DNA of 64,000 bases from assembly GCA_017644005.1 (NCBI GenBank), contig JAEPMJ010000001.1, positions 682,001 through 746,000 of the forward strand. The letters are read 5' to 3'. A program made the translations under genes and the position numbers. Below the pieces are notes generated by a model. It was not told the DNA's origin. It searched no databases and saw only the letters and a list, made by a program, of their open reading frames with translations. Source of the DNA: Rhizobiaceae bacterium (GTDB lineage Bacteria; Pseudomonadota; Alphaproteobacteria; Rhizobiales; Rhizobiaceae). Of this stretch, positions 1 through 8,964 are shown piece after piece. Every line of letters begins with the position of its first letter. The stretch's first letter is position 1.

Positions 1-301
1 CATCGTCGATAAAGAGGCCGGCAATCGCCGCCGTTACGGGTGCGATCAGAAATGCAAGCCCGACGGCAATACCCAACGATGTAGCGACGCCTGCCAACAC
101 ACCAAACCAGCTCGTCCAGTCAGGCATGCTCGGCAAGAAGGCGTCGATCCAAGGGAAAACGAAACCCGTAAGCACCCCGCGCAGCGCCAGCCAGCCCAGC
201 ACCAGCAAAAGCAGGGTGAGCCCGAGCGATTTGAAGAACACGCCGCGGAATTCCGGCGTGAGCAGGCGCGAAACGGCAGCGCGCGCGGCATCGAGGATCA
301 T
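1..301 (-). CDS. EI24/CysZ-type membrane protein (sulfate transporter family), N-terminal part
   Basis: The reading frame is open from an ATG at 301 to the left edge, so only the first 100 residues are visible. It begins MILDAARAAVSRLLTPEFRG and shows two long hydrophobic segments, about residues 25-45 and 66-90, separated by a Trp-rich loop (PDWTSW). This fits the EI24/CysZ family of inner-membrane proteins, often annotated as sulfate transporter family proteins. A good ribosome site (AAGGAA) lies 8 bases before the ATG. It is divergent from the adenosine kinase gene, the arrangement usual in rhizobia. The family call rests on the N-terminus and context only; the substrate is not known. Confidence 0.7.
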   Translation of the reverse strand, partial: MILDAARAAVSRLLTPEFRGVFFKSLGLTLLLLVLGWLALRGVLTGFVFPWIDAFLPSMPDWTSWFGVLAGVATSLGIAVGLAFLIAPVTAAIAGLFIDD

Positions 302-430
302 CAACAGGTTCCTTTTTCGCTTTTGCACATAGGTGCGCCAACGGGCCGCTGCAACGCGCGGGTTTGCAAATGCGGGCCCAGCGGCTAAACCCGCGCGGGG
401 ATTTTTCACTGCCACCGCCCGGAGAACTTT

Positions 431-1423
431 ATGGCCAAGTATGACGTGCTGTGCATCGGCAACGCGATAGTCGACATCATTGCGCGCTGCGACGAGAAGT
501 TTCTCGCCGACCACAGCATAATCAAGGGGGCGATGAACCTGATCGACGCCGAGCGCGCCGAACTGCTCTACAGCCATATGGGACCGGCAATCGAAGCCTC
601 CGGGGGAAGTGCGGGCAACACGGCGGCAGGTATTGCGAGCTTCGGCGGCAAGGCGGCCTATTTCGGCAAGGTCAGCAACGACCATCTCGGCCATATCTTC
701 GCGCATGACATTCGCGCTCAGGGTGTCGCATTCGACACCCGACCTCTCGACAACGAACCGCCTACCGCGCGCTCGATGATCTTCGTCACACCGGACGGCG
801 AGCGCTCGATGAATACCTATCTGGGGGCCTGCGTCGAACTCGGCCCCGATGACGTCGAGGCCGACAAGGCCAGCGGTTCCAAGGTGGTCTATTTCGAAGG
901 TTATCTGTGGGATCCGCCGCTCGCCAAGGAAGCGATCCGCATGACCGCGCGCCATGCACACGCTGCAGGGCACGAAGTGGCCATGACGCTGTCGGATCCG
1001 TTCTGTGTCGATCGCTACCGGGGCGAATTCCTGGAGCTGATGAAGTCGGGAACCGTCGACATTGTGTTCGCCAATGAGAGCGAACTGATTTCGCTCTATC
1101 AGACTTCATCTTTCGAGGAGGCCCTGAAGCTCGTCGCCGGTGACTGCAAGCTGGCAGCCGTCACCCGTTCCGAAAAGGGCTCGGTGGTGGTGCGCGGCGA
1201 CCAAAATGTCGTGGTTGACGCCATCGAAATCGACCAGCTTGTCGACACGACGGGCGCCGGCGACCTTTACGCTGCCGGGTTCCTCTACGGCTACACGCAA
1301 AACCGCAGCCTCGCCGATTGCGGCAAGCTCGGTTCGCTGGCTGCCGGACTTGTAATCCAGCAGATCGGCCCGCGCCCGCGCCAGAATTTGCGCCAGGAAG
1401 CCGAACAGCGCGGACTGGCCTAG
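431..1423 (+). CDS. Adenosine kinase (PfkB/ribokinase family)
   Basis: A 330-residue cytoplasmic sugar kinase that would phosphorylate adenosine to AMP in purine salvage. The N-terminal signature is VLCIGNAIVDI. A glycine-rich GGSAGNTAAG segment near residue 58 is the first PfkB signature region, and DTTGAGDLYAAGF near residue 271 is the second signature with the catalytic Asp and anion hole. Length matches bacterial adenosine kinases of the PfkB type. The start has a GGAG site 7 bases upstream. The stop codon overlaps the end of the convergent TRIC-type gene by 4 bases. A different nucleoside or sugar as substrate cannot be excluded from sequence alone. Confidence 0.9.
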   Translation: MAKYDVLCIGNAIVDIIARCDEKFLADHSIIKGAMNLIDAERAELLYSHMGPAIEASGGSAGNTAAGIASFGGKAAYFGKVSNDHLGHIFAHDIRAQGVAFDTRPLDNEPPTARSMIFVTPDGERSMNTYLGACVELGPDDVEADKASGSKVVYFEGYLWDPPLAKEAIRMTARHAHAAGHEVAMTLSDPFCVDRYRGEFLELMKSGTVDIVFANESELISLYQTSSFEEALKLVAGDCKLAAVTRSEKGSVVVRGDQNVVVDAIEIDQLVDTTGAGDLYAAGFLYGYTQNRSLADCGKLGSLAAGLVIQQIGPRPRQNLRQEAEQRGLA

Positions 1424-2052
1424 GGAATATCCTCGGGATTGCGCCCGGGCCGGCTTCGGTAAGGCGGTATCGACCAGCCGAAACGCAACGCGCCGCCGCG
1501 CAGCGCCAGCGAGGATGCGAAGCCGAGCAAAGCGCACAGGAACAGCTCGACACCGAATGCCGCCGTCACGGTGTAGACAACCGCCCCCATGAGCGAGGCG
1601 GAGACGTAGATTTCGGGTCTCAGGAGCACTGACGGTTCGCCCGCCAGCAGGTCGCGCAGGATGCCGCCAAAGGTCGCCGTGAGCGTGCCCATGACGACCG
1701 CAACCAGTGGCGAGCCAGTGAGCTCGTACCCTTTCCACGCGCCATAGACGCTGTACGCGGCAAGCCCCAGTGCGTCGAACCACAGCAGCAGTTTGTAGCG
1801 CGATTCAATGAGATGCGCGGTGAAATAGACGATCACCGCCACCATCCCGGCGACGATCAGGTAATTGTGTTCCTCGACCCAGAACACCGGCGCGTCGAGG
1901 ATGAGGTCACGCAACGTACCACCGCCGGTTGCGGTCACGCCGCCCAGAAAGAGAAACGACACAATGTCGAGCTGCTTGCGCGAGGCCGCGAGCGCGCCCG
2001 TCGCCGCGAAGACGGCGATGCCGGCATAGTCGAAGAATTCAATCGGATTCAT
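1420..2052 (-). CDS. TRIC/UPF0126-type cation channel or glycine transporter family membrane protein
   Basis: A 210-residue inner-membrane protein built as two repeats of three helices. Each repeat carries the family signature: GGVTATGGGTLRDLIL near residue 40 and GTLTATFGGILRDLLA near residue 124. This is the UPF0126 (YadS/YicG) family, related to trimeric intracellular cation channels; some members affect glycine uptake, so the physiological substrate is uncertain. The start at 2052 is chosen because GGGAGGG lies 6 bases upstream and the protein then begins MNPIEFFDYAGIAVFAATGA, as is usual. It overlaps the convergent kinase by 4 bases. Confidence 0.88.
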   Translation of the reverse strand: MNPIEFFDYAGIAVFAATGALAASRKQLDIVSFLFLGGVTATGGGTLRDLILDAPVFWVEEHNYLIVAGMVAVIVYFTAHLIESRYKLLLWFDALGLAAYSVYGAWKGYELTGSPLVAVVMGTLTATFGGILRDLLAGEPSVLLRPEIYVSASLMGAVVYTVTAAFGVELFLCALLGFASSLALRGGALRFGWSIPPYRSRPGRNPEDIP

Positions 2053-2123
2053 GCACCCTCCCCGCCCGGCGTCCGGGCGGGGCAAGGATAAGCGCCGGTT
2101 CGGCAATTCAGAAGTCAATTTCG

Positions 2124-2492
2124 TCAGAACGACAGGGTCGCGGCACCTGCCCTGATCTCGGCATGCATGACGCTCGCGCCGGCGATCGTCACGCCGTCGA
2201 TCAGGTCTGCCTGTTCGTAGCCGCGCGACTTGACGCAGGGCGGACAGGCCCAGATTACCCCACCCCGTGCCATGAAGTCCTCGATGAGCTTCCCCAGCGG
2301 CTCCAGCGGCGCAACGTGGGTCATTTCATGACCGCGCTTGCGAACCAGGTCGATCGCCGTGCTGGTCAGAAAAATGTAGACCTTCAGGCCAGCGGATATG
2401 CCGCCATTGGCGATCGTGAAGGCAACGGATGAGAGCTCTGAATCGATCCCCTTCGTAACCAGAACGACGAGCTTGTCGGTGACATCGGCCAT
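2124..2492 (-). CDS. DsrE family protein
   Basis: A 122-residue cytoplasmic protein with the DsrE/DsrF-like fold. It opens KLVVLVTKGIDSELSSVAFT, and the conserved cysteine region CPPCVKSRGY lies near residue 79, where sulfur-relay DsrE proteins have their active cysteine. The start at 2492 follows a GGAG site. Family members take part in sulfur transfer or persulfide handling, but the partner here is unknown. It lies back to back with the AraC-type regulator starting at 2555, and the 62-base gap could hold both promoters, so the regulator may act on this gene (inference). Confidence 0.85.
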   Translation of the reverse strand: MADVTDKLVVLVTKGIDSELSSVAFTIANGGISAGLKVYIFLTSTAIDLVRKRGHEMTHVAPLEPLGKLIEDFMARGGVIWACPPCVKSRGYEQADLIDGVTIAGASVMHAEIRAGAATLSF

Positions 2493-2554
2493 GGATAATC
2501 TCCGTTGGATTGGCTTTGACCCGGCCGTTGTCGTGAACCGCGGCACCAAAGTCT

Positions 2555-3571
2555 TTGGCCCGGACACCGGAAGATTTGATCGAAAACCCAGCCCGCACAC
2601 CTACCCCGCTCGGCGACCTCCTGTCGGAAGCGTTGCGGCGCATCCGAATAACCGGGAACATGCAATATTGTTTCATGCCGAGCGGCGACTGGACGACCGA
2701 CGCTACACCTGCGCCTTACCGGCCCGCCGACGCGATGGGTTTCCACATAGTCGCCTCCGGATCCTGCTGGCTGGAATTCGAGGGCGAGCGAACGGTACTG
2801 GAAGCGGGAGACATAGCCGCATTTCCCTTCGGGACCCCGCATATCATCGGAGGCGGCGCGGTCGGCGGCAGGCTCATCGACCCGGGCAACGACCTTCCGC
2901 CGAAACCGTGGCCGGAAGTTCCCATACTCGCCTACGGCGAAGAGGATCGGCGCGTGCGCATCCTCTGCGGCTACGTCCAGTGCGAGGCGATGAGCTTCGC
3001 ACCCTTCAAGGACACCCTGCAGAAATTCCTGCATGTTCGCACGGCTGCCAGCGGCGAGGACGACTGGTTGAGAGCGACCGTGCGCCAGATAGTTGCCGAA
3101 GTGGACACGCCTCGCCGCGGCGGATCGTCCGTGCTGGAACGGCTGACTGAAGTCACATTCATCGAGGTGCTACGCCGCCAGTTTCTGCGCGAGGACCTTC
3201 CATCCAGCGGCTGGCTCGCCGCAGTCCACGACCCGGCTCTGGCGCGGTGCCTCGCCCTGCTCCACACGGAGCCGAACAAGGACTGGGACATTGCCTCGCT
3301 GGCACGCGAGGCCGGGATGTCGCGCAGCGCACTCTCGGAGCGCTTCACGCGCGTTCTGCGCGTACCACCGATCCGTTATCTGCGGGACTGGAGGCTTTAC
3401 CTAGCTACGGTCGAGCTAAGCCGGCCCGGCAAGTCGCTCGCGGAAATCGCGATCGAGACGGGATACGGGACCGAAGCTGCTTTCAACCGCGCCTTCACAC
3501 GCCGTTTCGGCGTGCCGCCGGCGGCCTGGCGCAGATCAGTCGACAGCCGGCAGGCCGCAAGACAATCGTGA
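2555..3571 (+). CDS. AraC-family transcriptional regulator with N-terminal cupin domain
   Basis: A 338-residue DNA-binding regulator. Residues about 15-200 look like the AraC-binding/cupin domain (GSCWLEFEGERTVLEAGDIAAFP, beta-rich). The C-terminal 100 residues hold two helix-turn-helix motifs; DWDIASLAREAGMSRSALSERF and LAEIAIETGYGTEAAFNRAF are typical AraC/XylS elements, followed by the usual FGVPPAAWR ending. The start is uncertain: a TTG at 2555 or TTG at 2573 gives the longest plausible protein. It is divergent from the DsrE gene, which is the simplest candidate target. The inducer is unknown. Confidence 0.88.
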   Translation: MARTPEDLIENPARTPTPLGDLLSEALRRIRITGNMQYCFMPSGDWTTDATPAPYRPADAMGFHIVASGSCWLEFEGERTVLEAGDIAAFPFGTPHIIGGGAVGGRLIDPGNDLPPKPWPEVPILAYGEEDRRVRILCGYVQCEAMSFAPFKDTLQKFLHVRTAASGEDDWLRATVRQIVAEVDTPRRGGSSVLERLTEVTFIEVLRRQFLREDLPSSGWLAAVHDPALARCLALLHTEPNKDWDIASLAREAGMSRSALSERFTRVLRVPPIRYLRDWRLYLATVELSRPGKSLAEIAIETGYGTEAAFNRAFTRRFGVPPAAWRRSVDSRQAARQS

Positions 3572-3599
3572 CCTGCGACCACCTGTAAAAGCCAGCTGG

Positions 3600-4286
3600 T
3601 CAGGCATCTTTCTCGGCCTGCTCGTTGGGCGGCCCGGGCTCGGCTGCGGAAGCCTCCGCCTCGGCGGAAGCAGCCTTCGGCCCACCCTTCGATACGCCGA
3701 CCATGGCCGGGCGCAAAACGCGCTCGCCGATCACATAACCGGTCTGCACGACCTGCACCACCGTATTCGATGCCACGTCCTCGCGCGGTACCTCGAACAT
3801 GGCCTGGTGGAAATTCGGGTCGAAGCGCTCGCCTTCCGGGTCGAGCTTCTTCACCCCGTGGCGCTCAAGAGCCGCCAGCATGGCGCGCTCCGTCATTTCG
3901 ACACCCTCGATCAGCGCCTTGAAACCGGCATCCCCGGCGTCGCGCGCCTCCTGCGGGATCGCCTCCAGAGCACGTTTGAGATTGTCGGATACCGACAGCA
4001 TATCGCGGGCGAAGTTGGCAATCGCGTAGTTGCGCGCATCATGAACGTCACGGGCAGTACGGCGGCGCAGATTTTCCATCTCCGCCGCGGCGCGCAGCCG
4101 TGCGTCCTTCAGTTCCTCGTTTTCGGCCATCAGGCGCACCAGCACCTCATGGTCGTCCACGGGCGCATCCGCCGATACGGCAGCGCCGTTGGCTTCCGAA
4201 ACAGACGCTTCGGTGTATTCCTCGTTCATATCGTCCTTGCCGGGCGCTGGCTCTTTGTTGGGCTCGTCGCTCATCGCCTCGTCCAT
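3600..4286 (-). CDS. grpE: GrpE, nucleotide exchange factor for DnaK
   Basis: GrpE releases ADP from the DnaK chaperone. The protein has an acidic, disordered N-terminus, a long coiled coil ([28 protein letters not shown], split here by description only) around residues 60-110, and the conserved C-terminal beta domain with [20 protein letters not shown] and [20 protein letters not shown]. The C-terminal tail is Ala/Glu-rich. Start choice is open between ATG at 4286 and ATG at 4274; neither has a strong ribosome site. It lies downstream of hrcA on the same strand, as in other rhizobia, with a small ABM-domain gene between them. Confidence 0.95.
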   Translation of the reverse strand: MDEAMSDEPNKEPAPGKDDMNEEYTEASVSEANGAAVSADAPVDDHEVLVRLMAENEELKDARLRAAAEMENLRRRTARDVHDARNYAIANFARDMLSVSDNLKRALEAIPQEARDAGDAGFKALIEGVEMTERAMLAALERHGVKKLDPEGERFDPNFHQAMFEVPREDVASNTVVQVVQTGYVIGERVLRPAMVGVSKGGPKAASAEAEASAAEPGPPNEQAEKDA

Positions 4287-4397
4287 TATCTCGGGAGTTG
4301 TCACGTTTGCGCCCGATATCGATGTTCGGCGCACGAAAATCAAGAGCCGGCGGCCCGAGGACAGCCCGCACGAGGCAGGTTGCCCGACTGACGGTCT

Positions 4398-4697
4398 CTA
4401 ATCCGCCTGAAGCCCGACGCCGCCCAGCGGTGCGGTCACGATCTGGCTTTCAAAGCCTGCAATCAGCGGACGCCCCGCGGCGATCGCAGCCTGGACCTCC
4501 GGAAGCTGGAGAGATGCCCGGTGGCTGGCCTCGTCGCGCCAGACTTCGGTAATCCACAAAGCGTCGGTGTCAGCGGTGTCATTCGCAACGACGTAGCTCA
4601 GGCAACCGGGCATCGCGTCCATGCCCTTGAGCAGAATCGCCGCCAGTTCGTCCCGTTTGCCGGGCTGCGCCCGCATCTTGCCGATCAGCCCGTACAT
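4398..4697 (-). CDS. ABM-domain putative quinol monooxygenase
   Basis: A protein of 99 residues of the antibiotic-biosynthesis-monooxygenase (dimeric alpha/beta barrel) fold. It begins MYGLIGKMRAQPGKRDEL, has the conserved MPGCLSYVVANDTADTDALW strand region and WRDEASHRAS helix typical of YgiN-like quinol monooxygenases. The start at 4697 has GGGA upstream; a GTG at 4715 is the alternative and would begin 3 bases after the hrcA stop. The gene sits between hrcA and grpE on the same strand, so it is probably cotranscribed with hrcA. The substrate is unknown. Confidence 0.8.
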   Translation of the reverse strand: MYGLIGKMRAQPGKRDELAAILLKGMDAMPGCLSYVVANDTADTDALWITEVWRDEASHRASLQLPEVQAAIAAGRPLIAGFESQIVTAPLGGVGLQAD

Positions 4698-4717
4698 GCC
4701 CGTATCCCAATTCACGA

Positions 4718-5788
4718 TTAGCGCAGCAGGCGCGAAATGACCTGCGCGGTGTAGTCCACCATCGGCACGATGCGCGCATAGTTGAGGCGCGTCGGACCGA
4801 TAACCCCCAGCGCGCCAATGACGCGCGATTCCTGATCCCTGTATGGAGCGACCACCAGCGACGAACCGGAAAGCGAAAACAGCTTGTTTTCGGAGCCGAT
4901 GAAGATGCGTACACCGGCACCGCCTTCGGCAAGGTCGAGAAGCTGGATCAGGCCTTCCTTGGTCTCCAGGTCCTCGAACAGGTGGCGCAGCAGATCGAGA
5001 TCTGCGCCATCGCCGATATTCTGCAGCAGATTGGCGCGCCCGCGCACAATCAGCCTTGCGGGTGCGGCTCCCTCCGCGCCGGCCCAGACGGCCAACCCGC
5101 GCTCGACAAGGTCCTGAGACAGCTCGTCGAGGGCGGCGCGTGTTTCGTCCTTCAGCCGGGCGATTTCCTGCCTGGCCTCGGCCAGCGTCCGGCCGCGAAT
5201 ATGCGCGTTCAGGAAATTCGAGGCCTCGTGCAGTTGCGACAGCGTCACGCCGGCCGGCAGGTCGAGTACGCGGTTTTCGACGTCGCCATTCTGCGCCACC
5301 AGCACGGCCAGCGCCTTGCCGGGTTCGAGCTGGATGAACTCGATATGCTTCAGTGCAAGTTCGCTTTTCGACGCCAGCACCAGCCCGGCGCCGCGCGACA
5401 TTCCCGACAGCATCTGGCTCGCCTCGGTCAGCATGTGCTCAAGCGAGCGGCCATTGCCGGAGGCCAGCACCTGTGCCTCGATGACGCGGCGTTCCTCGTC
5501 GGAGAGATCGCCGATTTCCATGAAGGCATCGATGAAAAAGCGAAGGCCGTGCTGCGTCGGCAGGCGGCCGGCCGAGATATGCGGCGAATAGATGAGGCCA
5601 AGCTGTTCGAGATCGCTCATCACATTGCGCACGGTCGCGGGCGACAGCGACTGCGGCAACAGGCGCGACAGGTTGCGCGAGCCAAGCGGGTCGCCGTCGC
5701 GCAGATAGTTTTCCACGATCGCCCGGAAAATCTCGCGCGAGCGCTGGTCGAGCAGCTGGGCGCCGGGCTCGGTCACTGGCATTGTCAT
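4718..5788 (-). CDS. hrcA: HrcA, heat-inducible transcriptional repressor
   Basis: A 356-residue repressor of class I heat-shock genes (groESL/dnaK type) that binds the CIRCE operator. The N-terminal winged helix shows SREIFRAIVENYLRDGDPLGSRNLSR and LSPATVRNVMSDLEQLGLIYSPHISAGR, which are diagnostic. The C-terminal domain contains the usual VIGPTRLNYARIVPMVDYTA ending. The start MTMPVTEPG is at 5788. No CIRCE element (TTAGCACTC and its inverted copy) is visible upstream of hrcA or grpE in this window, so autoregulation through CIRCE is not supported here. It is divergent from rph. Confidence 0.96.
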   Translation of the reverse strand: MTMPVTEPGAQLLDQRSREIFRAIVENYLRDGDPLGSRNLSRLLPQSLSPATVRNVMSDLEQLGLIYSPHISAGRLPTQHGLRFFIDAFMEIGDLSDEERRVIEAQVLASGNGRSLEHMLTEASQMLSGMSRGAGLVLASKSELALKHIEFIQLEPGKALAVLVAQNGDVENRVLDLPAGVTLSQLHEASNFLNAHIRGRTLAEARQEIARLKDETRAALDELSQDLVERGLAVWAGAEGAAPARLIVRGRANLLQNIGDGADLDLLRHLFEDLETKEGLIQLLDLAEGGAGVRIFIGSENKLFSLSGSSLVVAPYRDQESRVIGALGVIGPTRLNYARIVPMVDYTAQVISRLLR

Positions 5789-5955
5789 GCGTGGTGCTCG
5801 AAATTCGTCATCTGATAAAGATATAGACGGGCAATCGAGACGTGCAAGCGCCGCAATTGGGGCGCTGGACGGGTATTTGGGCGGATTGCCTTTGCATCGC
5901 CGGGCACGTGAGCTACAAGCCCCGGCCTAAATCAATGACAGCGGGTGAACCGACA

Positions 5956-6672
5956 ATGCGGCCATCGGGGCGAAAAGCCGACGAAATGCGCGCCATCTCT
6001 TTCGAGCGCAACATCTCCAAACACGCAGAAGGCTCCTGCCTCGTCAAGTTCGGCGACACGCAAGTTCTTTGCACTGCCAGCCTGGAGGAGCGGGTGCCGC
6101 CGTGGCTGCGCAATGCCGGCAAGGGCTGGGTGACGGCCGAATACGGCATGCTGCCGCGCTCGACCGGCGACCGCATGCGGCGTGAAGCCTCCAGCGGCAA
6201 GCAGGGCGGGCGTACTCTGGAAATCCAGCGCCTTATCGGGCGTTCGCTGCGCGCGGTGGTCGACCTGAAACAGCTTGGTGAAGTGCAGATCACCGTCGAT
6301 TGCGACGTCATTCAGGCCGATGGCGGCACGCGAACCGCGGCAATCACCGGCGGCTTCGTCGCGCTTCACGACTGCATCTCGTGGATGGAACAGCGCAAGA
6401 TGACCACCGTGCAGCATGTCATCAAGGACCATGTCGCGGCGATTTCCTGCGGCATCTCCAACGGCGAAGCCGTCATCGACCTCGACTATATCGAAGACTC
6501 CGCCGCCGAGACCGATGCCAACTTCGTCATGACCGGCAAGGGCGGCATTGTCGAAGTGCAGGGAACAGCCGAAGGCGAGCCGTTTTCGCAGGATCAGTTC
6601 AACCAGCTGATGGCGCTGGCGAAAGCCGGCATCGCACGGCTGGTTGACCTGCAGAAGATGGCGCTCGGTTAG
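5956..6672 (+). CDS. rph: Ribonuclease PH
   Basis: A 238-residue phosphorolytic 3'-5' exoribonuclease that trims tRNA 3' ends. The start at 5956 gives the standard N-terminus [12 protein letters not shown] and the family length; an upstream in-frame extension is not conserved in character. Other signatures are [15 protein letters not shown], the [25 protein letters not shown] phosphate and tRNA binding region, [19 protein letters not shown] and the ending [19 protein letters not shown]. It heads a compact run rph-VOC-rdgB-hemW with gaps of 14 bases or overlaps, which indicates one operon. Confidence 0.97.
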   Translation: MRPSGRKADEMRAISFERNISKHAEGSCLVKFGDTQVLCTASLEERVPPWLRNAGKGWVTAEYGMLPRSTGDRMRREASSGKQGGRTLEIQRLIGRSLRAVVDLKQLGEVQITVDCDVIQADGGTRTAAITGGFVALHDCISWMEQRKMTTVQHVIKDHVAAISCGISNGEAVIDLDYIEDSAAETDANFVMTGKGGIVEVQGTAEGEPFSQDQFNQLMALAKAGIARLVDLQKMALG

Positions 6673-6686
6673 GGCGCATCTGTGTC

Positions 6687-7097
6687 ATGACCCCCTCCGC
6701 CATCCTGGAAACGGCGATTTATGCGGATGACATTGACGCCGCCGAGACGTTTTATGGCGGTGTGCTGGGGCTGGAGAAAATCTCCCGCGCCGGCAATCGC
6801 CATGTGTTTTTCAGATGCGGAAACAGCGTGCTGCTTGTCTTCAACCCGACCGAGACCGTAAAGCCACCTGCGCCCGACGCAAAATTGCCCGTGCCGCCGC
6901 ACGGAGCGCGGGGCGACGGGCATGTGTGCTTCCGCGCCAGCGAGGCCGAGATCGACGGCTGGAAAAAACGGCTGAACGAAGCGGGTGTCGCTATCGAAGC
7001 GGAATTCGAGTGGCCGCAGGGCGGACGCTCCATCTATCTGCGCGATCCGGCCGGCAATTCGGTCGAGTTCGCCAACCCGGCCATCTGGGGGCTTTAA
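6687..7097 (+). CDS. VOC family protein (glyoxalase/bleomycin-resistance fold)
   Basis: A 136-residue vicinal-oxygen-chelate protein with two beta-alpha-beta modules. It opens [20 protein letters not shown], and ends with the [18 protein letters not shown] motif in which the Glu is the usual metal ligand. His at [15 protein letters not shown] is another likely ligand. The substrate cannot be told: VOC enzymes include glyoxalases, dioxygenases and antibiotic-binding proteins. It begins 14 bases after rph and its stop shares a base with the rdgB start, so it is part of the rph-rdgB-hemW operon. Confidence 0.88.
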   Translation: MTPSAILETAIYADDIDAAETFYGGVLGLEKISRAGNRHVFFRCGNSVLLVFNPTETVKPPAPDAKLPVPPHGARGDGHVCFRASEAEIDGWKKRLNEAGVAIEAEFEWPQGGRSIYLRDPAGNSVEFANPAIWGL

Positions 7098-7750
7098 TGC
7101 GCAAACTCGAGGGCAAGGCGATCGTTGTCGCCAGCCACAACAAAGGCAAGATAGCCGAGATCGCGGAGTTGATCGCGCCTTACGGGCTCGACGCGAAATC
7201 GGCCGCCGATTTCAACCTTCCGGAACCGGCCGAGGAAGGCACCACCTTCGAGGAAAACGCCTATACCAAAGCGTTCGCGGCGGCGTCCGCGACCGGCCTG
7301 CCGGCGCTTTCAGACGATTCGGGTCTTGTGGTCGATGCGCTTGACGGCGCGCCCGGCGTGTACACCGCCGACTGGGCAGAAAAACCGGACGGCTCCGGCC
7401 GCGACTTCCTGATGGCGATGACCAGGGTCGAGGATGAACTGCGGGCGAAAGGCGCCACCGAAACGGCACAACGCACAGGCCGCTTCGTTGCCGTGCTGTG
7501 CATGGCCTGGCCAGACGGGCACGCGGAATATTTCCGCGGCGAGGTGGAGGGCACGCTGGTGTGGCCACCAAAGGGCGACAACGGTTTCGGTTACGACCCT
7601 GTCTTCAAGCCGGACGGCTATGAACAGACATTCGGCGAGATGAGCGCCAGCGAAAAACATGGCTGGGAGGCCGGACGCGGCGACCTTGGCCTGTCGCACC
7701 GGGCACGTGCCTTCGCGCGCTTCGCGACGGCTAAGCTTTCACCGCAATGA
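7097..7750 (+). CDS. rdgB: XTP/dITP pyrophosphatase (RdgB/HAM1)
   Basis: This 217-residue enzyme hydrolyses non-canonical purine nucleoside triphosphates (ITP, dITP, XTP) and keeps them out of nucleic acids. Signatures are [17 protein letters not shown] at the N-terminus, [32 protein letters not shown], and [11 protein letters not shown] plus [10 protein letters not shown] near the end. The ATG at 7097 overlaps the VOC stop by one base, and the stop overlaps the hemW start in an ATGA. That coupling and the conserved rph-rdgB-hemW order make the assignment secure. Confidence 0.96.
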   Translation: MRKLEGKAIVVASHNKGKIAEIAELIAPYGLDAKSAADFNLPEPAEEGTTFEENAYTKAFAAASATGLPALSDDSGLVVDALDGAPGVYTADWAEKPDGSGRDFLMAMTRVEDELRAKGATETAQRTGRFVAVLCMAWPDGHAEYFRGEVEGTLVWPPKGDNGFGYDPVFKPDGYEQTFGEMSASEKHGWEAGRGDLGLSHRARAFARFATAKLSPQ

Positions 7751-8907
7751 ACGACAGTTCGGCCGACCCCGGCTTCGGCCTCTATGTTCACTGGCCCTTC
7801 TGCGCGGCCAAGTGTCCCTATTGCGATTTCAACAGCCATGTCCGCCACCAGCCGGTGGATCAGCCGCGCTTCGCCGCGGCACTTTCCCGCGAGATGGCCA
7901 CAATCCGGCAGCGCACCGGGCCGCGAACATTGACCTCGATCTTTCTCGGTGGCGGCACGCCGTCGCTCATGGACCCTGCAACCGTTGGCGCTGTGCTCGA
8001 TGCAGCTGCGGCCAACTGGGAGATGCCGGCCAAAATCGAAATCACGATGGAGGCGAACCCGTCCTCGGTCGAAGCAGAGCGCTTCCGCGGCTATCGCGAC
8101 GCGGGCGTGAACCGCCTTTCGCTCGGCGTGCAGGCGCTGAACGATGCCGATCTGCGTTTTCTCGGTAGGCTGCACAATGTGGAGGCCGCGCTCGGCGCGA
8201 TCCGGCTGGCGCGCGATATCTTCCCGCGCATGTCGTTCGACCTCATCTACGCCCGGCCGGGCCAGACGCCGCAGGCCTGGGCAACGGAACTCGGCGAGGC
8301 GATCGGCTACGCCGCCGACCATCTGTCGCTTTACCAGCTCACGATCGAGGAAGGCACACCCTTCTTTGCGCTGCACGCCGCCGGCAAGATGCCGGTGCCC
8401 GATCAGGACGCCGCTGCCGCGCTCTATGAAATCACCCAGGATGTGACAGCCGCGCACGGTCTGCCCGCCTACGAGATTTCCAACCACGCCCGACCGGGCG
8501 CTGAAAGCCAGCACAATCTCGTCTACTGGCGTTATGGCGAATATGCCGGCGTAGGCCCCGGCGCGCATGGGCGCTTCCTCGAAGACGGCAAGCGCGTCGT
8601 TACCTTTACCGAAAAATCTCCAGAGGGCTGGCGCGATCTCGTCGAAGCGAAAGGCCACGGCGTGATAGGCGGCGAAACGCTCAGCCGGGCGGAAGAGGCC
8701 GATGAATTGCTGCTCATGGGCCTCAGGCTGCGCGAAGGCATCGATCTCGTGCGCTACGAGGCTCTGGCCGGCAAACCACTGCCGGCCAACCGCATTTCGA
8801 ACCTGCGCGACGACGGTCTGGTGGAACCGCTTGGCAATTCGCGCCTGCGCGCCACACCCGCCGGCATGGCCGTGCTCGATGCGGTGGTTGCCGACCTGGC
8901 GCGCTAA
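7747..8907 (+). CDS. hemW: HemW, radical SAM heme chaperone
   Basis: A 386-residue radical SAM protein of the HemN-like family. The iron-sulfur motif [10 protein letters not shown] is near residue 19, and [13 protein letters not shown] is the SAM-binding region. The sequence [21 protein letters not shown] and [16 protein letters not shown] are characteristic of HemW, which inserts heme into respiratory proteins, rather than of the genuine coproporphyrinogen oxidase HemN. The start overlaps rdgB by 4 bases. It is the last gene of the rph operon; the next gene is on the opposite strand. Confidence 0.93.
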   Translation: MNDSSADPGFGLYVHWPFCAAKCPYCDFNSHVRHQPVDQPRFAAALSREMATIRQRTGPRTLTSIFLGGGTPSLMDPATVGAVLDAAAANWEMPAKIEITMEANPSSVEAERFRGYRDAGVNRLSLGVQALNDADLRFLGRLHNVEAALGAIRLARDIFPRMSFDLIYARPGQTPQAWATELGEAIGYAADHLSLYQLTIEEGTPFFALHAAGKMPVPDQDAAAALYEITQDVTAAHGLPAYEISNHARPGAESQHNLVYWRYGEYAGVGPGAHGRFLEDGKRVVTFTEKSPEGWRDLVEAKGHGVIGGETLSRAEEADELLLMGLRLREGIDLVRYEALAGKPLPANRISNLRDDGLVEPLGNSRLRATPAGMAVLDAVVADLAR

Positions 8908-8964
8908 ACCACTGTTTTCGCGTATCTTCCGGGCGCCTGCCTGTCCTGCCTTCCCGAAACCGCG

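Noticed and set aside
5789..5955. CIRCE operator between hrcA and rph
   Set aside because: No TTAGCACTC-type inverted repeat is present in either orientation.
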